Below, one piece after another: positions 27,025-32,875 of a stretch of DNA of 32,875 nucleotides (position 1 is the first letter of the stretch; the number at the start of each line of letters is the position of its first letter). Source of the DNA: Paracoccaceae bacterium. Lineage in GTDB: Bacteria; Pseudomonadota; Alphaproteobacteria; Rhodobacterales; Rhodobacteraceae. The DNA is taken from assembly GCA_019911965.1 (NCBI GenBank), contig JAIOJF010000056.1, positions 1 through 32,875 of the forward strand, written 5' to 3'. Below the pieces are notes generated by a model. That model was not told the DNA's origin. It worked only from the letters and a program-made list of their open reading frames with translations, and did no database searches. Made by a program: the position numbers and the translations under genes.

Positions 27025-27410
27025 TTGGCATAGTGATCGTTGCGCATGGTGGTCTGGCGCGGGAATATCTTGCAGCACTTGAACATGTTGTGGGCAAGCA
27101 GACAGGCGTGCGCACGGTGGCGATTGATGCCGATCACGACCGCGCTGCCAAGACGGCCGAGATCGTCGCGGCGGCGGATGCGGTCGATACCGGACAGGGG
27201 GTCATAGTGGTAACCGACATGTTCGGCGGTTCGCCCTCGAACCTGTCGCTGCCGGCCTGCCACAGGGAAAACCGCATGATCCTTTATGGGGCCAATCTGC
27301 CAATGCTGGTCAAACTGGCCAAAAGCCGCAACCTGAGCGTCGCCAGCGCGGTAGCCGCCGCCAGCGAGGCCGGGCGCAAATACATTGATTTCAGGCAGAG
27401 CGGGATTTGA
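27021..27410 (+). CDS. PTS EIIA component, mannose/fructose type (ManX-like)
   Basis: A 129-residue EIIA domain. The sequence [16 protein letters not shown] places the phosphorylated His9, and [13 protein letters not shown] is the second conserved loop. There is no EIIB, EIIC or EIID gene here, so this belongs to the regulatory phosphotransfer chain (EI-Ntr, HPr, EIIA) rather than sugar uptake. The start is a TTG at 27021 that overlaps the rapZ stop, with AGGA 9 nt upstream; a GTG at 27033 would remove the first strand and is less likely. Six nt separate it from the HPr gene. Confidence 0.92.
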   Translation: MIGIVIVAHGGLAREYLAALEHVVGKQTGVRTVAIDADHDRAAKTAEIVAAADAVDTGQGVIVVTDMFGGSPSNLSLPACHRENRMILYGANLPMLVKLAKSRNLSVASAVAAASEAGRKYIDFRQSGI

Positions 27411-27416
27411 CGGCTG

Positions 27417-27707
27417 ATGAATGACAAGACGGAAAATGTGATTGAACGGGTTCTGCCGGTGATCAACGAAAAGGGGCTGCATGCCCGCGCCTCGGCGAAA
27501 TTCGTCGAGACGGTTGAAAGTTTCAGCGCCCGTGCCCGCGTCAGCCGCGAGGGCCAGACGGTATCGGGGGATTCGATCATGGGCCTCTTGATGCTGGCGG
27601 CACACAAGGGTACCACGATCACGATACGCACCGAAGGCTCCGAGGCCGGCGAACTGGCCGACGCGCTGGAAGCCCTGTTGCAGGATCGTTTTGGTGAACA
27701 GGCCTGA
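27417..27707 (+). CDS. ptsH: Phosphocarrier protein HPr
   Basis: A 96-residue HPr. The phosphorylated histidine is His22 in KGLHARASAKFV and the serine target of HprK is Ser53 in SGDSIMGLLMLAAHKG. The pair hprK-ptsH in one operon suggests Ser phosphorylation controls flow through the regulatory PTS. About seven residues are added at the N-terminus relative to E. coli HPr. The start is the ATG at 27417 just after the EIIA stop. Confidence 0.96.
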   Translation: MNDKTENVIERVLPVINEKGLHARASAKFVETVESFSARARVSREGQTVSGDSIMGLLMLAAHKGTTITIRTEGSEAGELADALEALLQDRFGEQA

Positions 27708-27749
27708 CAGGTGGCGGATGTCCCGCCCGGTGCCAGCAAAGGGGCGTTC

Positions 27750-28631
27750 GTGACCAGATCAACACCGCCCGCCGGCATCGACAATCCGGACTATATTCCC
27801 TACGACACGTCGTCGCTGTCTTTTGCGGAATCCGGGGCCGGGCCCGGCGCGGCGCGGATTATCCGCATCGTGGAATGGCTGACCGGCAAAATCACGCTTC
27901 TGCGGCTGGCCAATGCTTTTGAAAAGACCGGGCGCAAGGTCGATACCACGATCTGGGCCAAGGTGCTGGAACTGCTGAACGTCACGGTTGATTGTGCGCC
28001 CGAAGATATTGCCCGCATCCCCGCCACCGGCCCGGTGGTGATGGTGGCGAACCACCCGTTCGGATTTGTCGATGGCCTGGCGATGGCGCATCTGGTCAGC
28101 CTGGTGCGCCCGGACCTGAAAATCCTGACCCGGGCCTTCTTCGCCAATGTGCCCGAGATCGAGCATAACATGGTTGCCGTCGCTTTCCCGCATGACGTGG
28201 ATGCGCAAAAGCGCAATATCGCAGTGCGCAAGGAAGTGATGGAGCATCTGGCGGCGGGCGGGATCGTCATCCTGTTTCCTGCCGGGCGTGTGGCCACGGC
28301 GCGGCGATTGTTCGGCCCGGCGGTGGAACATGACTGGAACCCGTTCACCGCCAAGATGATCCTGAAAAGCCGCGCCCGCGTGGTGCCGGTGTTCTTTGCC
28401 GGGCAGAATGGCTGGGCCTATCAGTTCTTCCAGTTGTTTTCCCCTGCCATCCGTCAGGGCCTGATGATCCACGAGGTGACCCGGCTGATGGGCAGCACTC
28501 AGGCGCCGGTGATCGGTCCGGTGATCGAACGCGACATGATCGACAATTGGCCGGGCACCCAGACCGAATTCATGGCGCATCTGCGGGCCGAGGTTCTGGC
28601 GCTTAATCCGCGGCGCAACACCAGCGGCTGA
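27750..28631 (+). CDS. Lysophospholipid acyltransferase-like protein, copy 1
   Basis: A 293-residue acyltransferase (PlsC/LPLAT fold). The catalytic motif NHPFGFVDG holds His102 and Asp108 (H-X5-D, as in the hemolysin-like branch); ILFPAGRVA is the second conserved block and NPFTAKMILKSRARVVPVFFAGQN the third. It probably acylates a lyso-lipid or a related acceptor at the inner membrane. I chose the GTG at 27750 because AAAGGGG lies 5 nt upstream; an in-frame GTG at 27711, almost touching ptsH, would add 13 residues. It is a paralogue of the next gene and may be read from the chvI-ptsH transcript. Confidence 0.85.
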   Translation: MTRSTPPAGIDNPDYIPYDTSSLSFAESGAGPGAARIIRIVEWLTGKITLLRLANAFEKTGRKVDTTIWAKVLELLNVTVDCAPEDIARIPATGPVVMVANHPFGFVDGLAMAHLVSLVRPDLKILTRAFFANVPEIEHNMVAVAFPHDVDAQKRNIAVRKEVMEHLAAGGIVILFPAGRVATARRLFGPAVEHDWNPFTAKMILKSRARVVPVFFAGQNGWAYQFFQLFSPAIRQGLMIHEVTRLMGSTQAPVIGPVIERDMIDNWPGTQTEFMAHLRAEVLALNPRRNTSG

Positions 28632-28650
28632 CAGGACCGGCCCGGAAATC

Positions 28651-28679
28651 TTGCGGTGCGGCGTCGATTCAGGTTAAGT
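28651..28679 (+). promoter_or_regulatory. Candidate promoter before the second acyltransferase
   Basis: TTGCGG and TTAAGT are spaced by 17 bp in the 110-bp gap between the two acyltransferase genes. Matches are modest. A 7-bp stem CGGGCTG/CAGCCCG at 28705-28723 follows in the would-be leader. Confidence 0.25.
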
Positions 28680-28741
28680 TCGACGGCCAGCCAAAACCGG
28701 ATCACGGGCTGCCCGCCAGCCCGGCACAGACGAGGTCAGCC

Positions 28742-29593
28742 TTGCACGACGACGCCGAAGACCTGCCCGCCACGCCGTACAAGGGGCGCAACCTGTCCTA
28801 TGCCGGCACGTTTCGCAATCCGGTGAAGGTCGGGGTGATCCGCACGCTGGAATTGTTCACCGCCATTCCGGCGCTGTTGCGCGTCGTGCGCAAGTTCGAG
28901 GCCGCCGGCCCGGTAGAGCGCGAGATGTTCTGGAACCGCGCGCTGGAACTGATGGAAATCCCGATCCAGACGCCCGAGGACCAGATCGCCCGTATCCCGA
29001 AATCCGGCCCGGTGGTGATCGTGTCGAACCACCCGCATGGTGTGGTGGACGGGCTGGTGCTGGCGGAACTGGCGCGCCTCAGGCGGCCGGATTTCAAGAT
29101 ACTGACCCGCTCGATGCTGACCAGCCTGCCGGTGATCCAGTACCATTTCCTGCCGGTGGCGTTCCCCCATGAGCCCGATGCGCTTCGCCAGAATATCCGG
29201 ATGCGCAAGCTGGCGATGGATCATCTGAACGATGACGGCGCGATCATCGTCTTTCCTGCCGGGCAATTGGCCACCTCGCCGACATGGTTCGGCCAGGCGG
29301 TCGAGCCGGACTGGCTGCCGTTTACCGCCAAGATGATCCTGAAAAGCCGGGCCGAGGTGGTGCCGGTGTTCTTCCCCGGCCAGAACAGCCGGGTTTTCCA
29401 GATTGCCAACAAGCTGTCACTGACGCTGCGGCAGGGCCTGCTGCTGCGCGAAACCGCCGCCGCCCGTGGCAAGCCGATGAAACCGGTGATCGGCCCTTCG
29501 CTCGGGCGCGATCAGATCGACCAGTGGCAGGACGATCCGCGCGGCTTCATGGCGCATCTGCGCGCCGTCACGCTGGGTCTGTCGGAGGGTTAA
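28742..29593 (+). CDS. Lysophospholipid acyltransferase-like protein, copy 2
   Basis: A 283-residue paralogue of the gene before it. Catalytic NHPHGVVDG has His97 and Asp103; IVFPAGQLAT and PFTAKMILKSRAEVVPVFF repeat the blocks of copy 1 almost residue for residue, while the N-terminal 60 residues differ. The TTG start at 28742 has GAGG 6 nt upstream. The same function class with a different acceptor or chain preference is the natural guess, as in OlsA/OlsB or PlsC families, but neither substrate can be read. It ends 9 nt from the convergent hbdA. Confidence 0.85.
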   Translation: MHDDAEDLPATPYKGRNLSYAGTFRNPVKVGVIRTLELFTAIPALLRVVRKFEAAGPVEREMFWNRALELMEIPIQTPEDQIARIPKSGPVVIVSNHPHGVVDGLVLAELARLRRPDFKILTRSMLTSLPVIQYHFLPVAFPHEPDALRQNIRMRKLAMDHLNDDGAIIVFPAGQLATSPTWFGQAVEPDWLPFTAKMILKSRAEVVPVFFPGQNSRVFQIANKLSLTLRQGLLLRETAAARGKPMKPVIGPSLGRDQIDQWQDDPRGFMAHLRAVTLGLSEG

Positions 29594-29602
29594 GGCCGGG
29601 CC

Positions 29603-30478
29603 TCAGCGCGTCGGCACCGGCACATCACCGCGATAATCGTAAAATCCGCGGCCGGTCTTGCGCCCGTACCAGCCGGCCTCGACATATTTCGTCAGCAGCG
29701 GGCAGGGGCGGTACTTGGTATCCGCCAGCCCTTCGTGCAGGACGTTCATGATGGCAAGGCAGGTGTCCAGCCCGATGAAATCCGCCAGTTCCAGCGGCCC
29801 CATAGGATGGTGCGCACCCAGTTTCAGCGACGTGTCGATGCCTTCGACCGAGCCGACACCTTCGTAAAGGGTATAGATCGCCTCGTTGATCATCGGCATC
29901 AGGATGCGGTTGACGATGAAGGCGGGGAAGTCTTCGGCCGCCGTCGGCACCTTGCCAAGCCGCAGCACCACCTCTTTCAGCGCGGCGAAGGTGGCCTCGT
30001 CGGTGGCGATGCCCCGGATCAGTTCGACCAGTTCCATCAGCGGCACCGGGTTCATGAAATGCACGCCCATGAACTTGCCGGGCCGGTCGGTGCGCGAGGC
30101 CAGCCTTGTGATCGAGATCGACGAGGTGTTCGAGGCCAGGATGGTATCGGGGCGCAGATGCGGCCCAAGCTCGTCGAAAATCGCCTGCTTGATCGCCTCG
30201 CGCTCGGTCGCGGCCTCGATTATCAGGTCCGACGGGCCCAGCGTGGTCAGATCTTCGGTGGTGGTGATCCGCGCCAGGCCGGAATTCATCTCGTCTTCCG
30301 TGATCCGGCCCTTTCCAACCTGCCGCGACATGTTGGCGCGGATGGTCGCCATTCCGGTTTCCAACGCCTTTGCCGAGATGTCGTGCAAGCGCACTTCATA
30401 GCCGGCCAATGCGAATACATGGGCGATTCCGTTGCCCATCTGGCCTGCCCCGACGATGCCTACATTGGTTATTGTCAT
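29603..30478 (-). CDS. hbdA: 3-hydroxybutyryl-CoA dehydrogenase
   Basis: A 291-residue NAD(P)-dependent enzyme that interconverts 3-hydroxybutyryl-CoA and acetoacetyl-CoA. The nucleotide loop GAGQMGNGIAHVFALAG lies at residues 9-25, and the catalytic His is in MGVHFMNPVPLMELVE; IVNRILMPMINEA and HHPMGPLELADFIGLDT are the C-terminal substrate-domain signatures. GGGAG stands 6 nt before the ATG. A TGCA-rich palindrome like that of mcd lies about 45 bp upstream. It may feed crotonyl-CoA to the ethylmalonyl-CoA pathway or take part in polyhydroxybutyrate turnover. Confidence 0.95.
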   Translation of the reverse strand: MTITNVGIVGAGQMGNGIAHVFALAGYEVRLHDISAKALETGMATIRANMSRQVGKGRITEDEMNSGLARITTTEDLTTLGPSDLIIEAATEREAIKQAIFDELGPHLRPDTILASNTSSISITRLASRTDRPGKFMGVHFMNPVPLMELVELIRGIATDEATFAALKEVVLRLGKVPTAAEDFPAFIVNRILMPMINEAIYTLYEGVGSVEGIDTSLKLGAHHPMGPLELADFIGLDTCLAIMNVLHEGLADTKYRPCPLLTKYVEAGWYGRKTGRGFYDYRGDVPVPTR

Positions 30479-30519
30479 GCCTGCTCCCTGGCCTGCCGGT
30501 CTGGCCGGGCCGAAAAATG

Positions 30520-30533
30520 TTGCAGTGCAGCAT
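30520..30533. promoter_or_regulatory. PhaR-like palindrome upstream of hbdA
   Basis: TTGCAGTGCAGCAT reads TTGC-AGT-GCAG, one base away from CTGC-N3-GCAG. Its TGCA(T/G)TGCAGCAT core is shared, in 12 of 13 bases, with the complement of the box before mcd. It lies about 45 bp before the hbdA start and about 130 bp before the DUF6473 gene. Confidence 0.5.
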
Positions 30534-30660
30534 AATCAACCGGCACCAGCCAGCGCAACCCTAATAGATCGAATGGAAACCTTTCAAATTTACGCTTTAG
30601 CGGTTTGGCAAGACCTGTCGGACAACCTGATTGCGGGTGAGTATCAAAAGGTGGGTTACC

Positions 30661-31491
30661 ATGAAACCAGACCGCATTGCGGACGGTCCGCTGGACTATT
30701 GCCTCTATCGTTACGGCCGCTCGAAGGTGCTTTATCGCGGGCCAAGGCCGGATTTCAAGCGGCCCTACTGTGCCTTCCTCGGCTCCAGCGAGACATTCGG
30801 AAAATTCGTCGCCACGCCGTTTCCGGCCCTGTTGCAGGACGGGCTGGCAATGCCTTGTGCCAATTTCGCGGCGCTGAATGCCGGGGTCGAGATGTATCTG
30901 AAAGACCCCTCGATCCTGCTGGCTACCGCCGAGGCGCGGGTGACGGTGATCGCGGTGATGGGGGCGCATAACCTGTCGAACCGGTTTTATCAGGTACATC
31001 CGCGCCGCAACGACCGGTTCGTGCGGCCCTCGAAAATGCTGCAGACGCTCTATCGCGGCATTGATTGTTCCGACATCCATTTTACCCGCCACCTGCTGGC
31101 CACCTTGCTGGCGGATGATCCGGTGAAGTTCGGTATCGTGGTCGAAGAGATGAAGGCGGCCTGGGTGGCGCGGATGAAATCGCTGCTGGAAGCGTTGGAG
31201 GGGCGCACCATCCTGCTCTGGGCGGCGACCCATGCGCCGGGGGAACGTGATCTCGACTGCCCCGAAGGGCTGGGCGAGGATCCCCTGTTCATCGACCAGT
31301 CGATGATGGATGAACTAAGCCCGCTGGCAACCGAGGTGGTGGAATGCATCTGCAAGCCAGAGACGAAAACCGGCACCAATGGCATGAGGTTCGCGGCCTG
31401 CGATGCAGGCGCGGCGGCGCAATTGCCCGGCCCGGATTTCCACGCAGAAGTGGCGCAGAAGCTGGAGCCTGCCTTGCGCCGCCTGATCTGA
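30661..31491 (+). CDS. DUF6473 family protein
   Basis: A 276-residue cytoplasmic protein with no signal peptide. CAFLGSSETFGKFV near residue 40 and FAALNAGVEMYLKDP match the opening of DUF6473 as I recall it, a family common in Rhodobacteraceae; the GSSE/N-G layout vaguely recalls SGNH-type hydrolases, but a complete catalytic set is not evident. The ATG at 30661 has AAGGTGG upstream; TTG 30631 would add ten residues. It stands alone between divergent hbdA and convergent etfA, and ends at a strong terminator. Function unknown. Confidence 0.8.
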   Translation: MKPDRIADGPLDYCLYRYGRSKVLYRGPRPDFKRPYCAFLGSSETFGKFVATPFPALLQDGLAMPCANFAALNAGVEMYLKDPSILLATAEARVTVIAVMGAHNLSNRFYQVHPRRNDRFVRPSKMLQTLYRGIDCSDIHFTRHLLATLLADDPVKFGIVVEEMKAAWVARMKSLLEALEGRTILLWAATHAPGERDLDCPEGLGEDPLFIDQSMMDELSPLATEVVECICKPETKTGTNGMRFAACDAGAAAQLPGPDFHAEVAQKLEPALRRLI

Positions 31492-31511
31492 AACGCGCGC
31501 CCGGAATGCGA

Positions 31512-31536
31512 AAAGGCCCGCTGCTTGCGGGCCTTT
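31512..31536. terminator. Two-way intrinsic terminator (DUF6473 gene and etfBA)
   Basis: AAAGGCCCGC and its exact complement form a 10-bp stem around the loop TGCTT. It carries A's on one side and T's on the other, so it can stop transcription from both strands: the DUF6473 gene (+, ends 20 nt before) and etfA (-, ends 22 nt away). Confidence 0.82.
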
Positions 31537-31557
31537 CCGACAATCTTCAATGCTGGC

Positions 31558-32487
31558 TTACAGCTTTTCGGTCAGTTCCGGCACCGCCTGGAACAGGTCG
31601 GCCACCAGCCCGTAATCGGCAACCTGGAAGATCGGTGCCTCTTCGTCCTTGTTGATGGCGACGATCACCTTGCTGTCCTTCATGCCGGCCAGATGCTGAA
31701 TGGCGCCGGAGATGCCGACCGCGATATACAGCTCGGGGGCGACGATCTTGCCGGTCTGGCCGACCTGGAACTCGTTGGACACGAAGCCGGCATCGACGGC
31801 CGCGCGGGACGCGCCGACCGCGGCGCCGAGCTTGTCGGCGACCTCCTCCAGCATCGCGAAATTGTCGCCGCTCTGCATGCCGCGGCCGCCCGAGATGATG
31901 ACCCGCGCGGCGGTCAGCTCGGGGCGCTCGGACACGCTTTCCTCGCGGCCGACGAAGCTGGACAGGCCCGGATCGGCCGCCGGGCCGACATTCTCGACCG
32001 CCGCCGATCCGCCCTCGGCCTCGGCCTTGGGGAAGGACGGGCCGCGCACGGTGAAGACCTTGATCGGGTCGTTCGATTTGACCGTGGCGATGGCGTTGCC
32101 GGCATAGATCGGCCGTTTGAAGGTGTCGGCGGACTCGACGGCCATCAGATCGGAGATCTGGGCGACGTCCAGCAGCGCCGCGACGCGCGGCATGGTGCTC
32201 TTTCCGGTGGTGGTGGATGGCGCCAGGATATGGGTGTAGTTCGACGCCAGCCCCTGGATCAGCGCCGCCAGCGGCTCGACCAGATGATTTTCGTACAGCG
32301 GGTTGTCGCAGACCAGGACCTTGGCGACGCCCTTGATCTTGGCCGCCGTTTCGGCCGCCGCGCCGCAGCCGGCGCCGGCGACCAGAAGATGGACGTCGTC
32401 GCCCAGCTTGGTCGCCGCGGTGACGGCGTTCAGGGTCGCCGATTTGATGACGGCGTTATCGTGTTCGGCTAGGACCAGGACGCTCAT
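31558..32487 (-). CDS. etfA: Electron transfer flavoprotein, alpha subunit
   Basis: A 309-residue subunit that carries the FAD of ETF, which takes electrons from acyl-CoA dehydrogenases and passes them to ETF-quinone oxidoreductase. The N-terminal half begins [21 protein letters not shown]; the C-terminal FAD domain includes [25 protein letters not shown] and [21 protein letters not shown], all classic. The ATG shares one base with the etfB stop (TGATG). It is a likely partner of Mcd, encoded 12 kb away. Confidence 0.97.
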   Translation of the reverse strand: MSVLVLAEHDNAVIKSATLNAVTAATKLGDDVHLLVAGAGCGAAAETAAKIKGVAKVLVCDNPLYENHLVEPLAALIQGLASNYTHILAPSTTTGKSTMPRVAALLDVAQISDLMAVESADTFKRPIYAGNAIATVKSNDPIKVFTVRGPSFPKAEAEGGSAAVENVGPAADPGLSSFVGREESVSERPELTAARVIISGGRGMQSGDNFAMLEEVADKLGAAVGASRAAVDAGFVSNEFQVGQTGKIVAPELYIAVGISGAIQHLAGMKDSKVIVAINKDEEAPIFQVADYGLVADLFQAVPELTEKL

Positions 32488-32875
32488 CAGATAACTCCCG
32501 CCTCGTTCTTCAGCTTGCTCACCAGTTCTTCGACGGTCTCGACCTTGATGCCGGCCTGTCGCGCGGGCGGTTCCTGAACCGAGAGGATTTCCAGCCGCGG
32601 CGTGATGTCGACGCCCAGATCCTCGGGCGTGATCGGATCGATCGGCTTCTTCTTCGCCTTCATGATGTTGGGCAGCGACGCGTAGCGCGGCTCGTTCAGG
32701 CGCAGATCAGCGGTGACGACGGCCGGAAGCTTGACCTTGTCGGTCTCCAGCCCGCCGTCGATCTCGCGGGTGACCGTAGCCGACGCCTTGTCGCCGGCGA
32801 TCTGGATCTTCGACGCGAAGGTCGCCTGGGGCCAGCCGAGCAGCGCGGCCAGCATCTGGCCGGTCTGATTGCTGT
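32487..32875 (-). CDS. etfB: Electron transfer flavoprotein, beta subunit, 3' part
   Basis: The last 129 codons of etfB; the gene runs off the right edge, so the N-terminal AMP-binding half is not seen. The frame is open to base 32875, beginning [20 protein letters not shown], the conserved ETF-beta segment. [10 protein letters not shown] and [21 protein letters not shown] are the usual signature and docking region. The ATG at 32855 is internal. Stop and etfA start overlap by one base, so the two subunits are co-translated. Confidence 0.96.
   Translation of the reverse strand, partial: SNQTGQMLAALLGWPQATFASKIQIAGDKASATVTREIDGGLETDKVKLPAVVTADLRLNEPRYASLPNIMKAKKKPIDPITPEDLGVDITPRLEILSVQEPPARQAGIKVETVEELVSKLKNEAGVI

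Overview
The window is about 33 kb of GC-rich chromosome from an alphaproteobacterium, most likely order Rhodobacterales (Rhodobacteraceae/Paracoccaceae). The reasons are the gene order lepB-rnc-era-DUF1491-recO, a TIGR02300 zinc-ribbon protein, a short C-terminal-only HprK inside a chvI-chvG-hprK-rapZ-EIIA-HPr cluster next to pckA, a (2S)-methylsuccinyl-CoA dehydrogenase of the ethylmalonyl-CoA pathway, and a DUF6473 protein. I see no insertion sequence, prophage, CRISPR array or other mobile element. Both ends cut through genes: sucB at the left and etfB at the right.

Layout. 1-2.7 kb (+): end of the 2-oxoglutarate dehydrogenase region (sucB 3' part, a MAPEG protein, lpdA), with a GC-rich two-hairpin repeat before lpdA. 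2.7-4.6 kb (-): YgjP-like metallopeptidase, FCD-type GntR regulator and SRPBCC protein; a perfect 22-bp palindrome sits directly before the regulator's start codon. 4.7-5.3 kb (+): TIGR02300 protein and tRNA-Ala(GGC). 5.3-10.1 kb (-): MFS transporter, alpha/beta hydrolase, rnhA, methyltransferase, LysE-type exporter and ispH; the last four overlap end to start. 10.3-17.3 kb (+): lepB, rnc, an unrecognised basic secreted protein, era, DUF1491, recO, a divergent Tag-like protein and gamma-glutamyltransferase. 17.3-20.4 kb (-): second MFS transporter and mcd. 20.5-21.3 kb (+): TauE/SafE permease. 21.3-22.9 kb (-): pckA. After a 339-bp regulatory gap, 23.2-29.6 kb (+): chvI, chvG, hprK, rapZ, PTS EIIA, HPr and two paralogous acyltransferases. 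29.6-30.5 kb (-): 3-hydroxybutyryl-CoA dehydrogenase. 30.7-31.5 kb (+): DUF6473 protein. 31.6 kb to the end (-): etfA and etfB.

How the genes fit together. Much of the right half concerns C4/acetyl-CoA metabolism and its control. Mcd and HbdA act on CoA esters, EtfAB is the expected electron acceptor of Mcd-type dehydrogenases, and PckA links the TCA cycle to gluconeogenesis. The ChvG/ChvI two-component system and a regulatory (non-sugar) PTS lie divergently from pckA. Two near-identical TGCA-rich palindromes, in front of mcd/tauE and of hbdA, resemble PhaR (polyhydroxybutyrate regulator) boxes and may tie these genes to one regulon.

I did not find a clear new multi-gene system. The best candidates for something undescribed are the unknown secreted basic protein between rnc and era, the palindrome at the GntR gene, the paired PhaR-like boxes, and the hairpin in the pckA leader. 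All family assignments are from reading the sequence and memory of families; no search was run.
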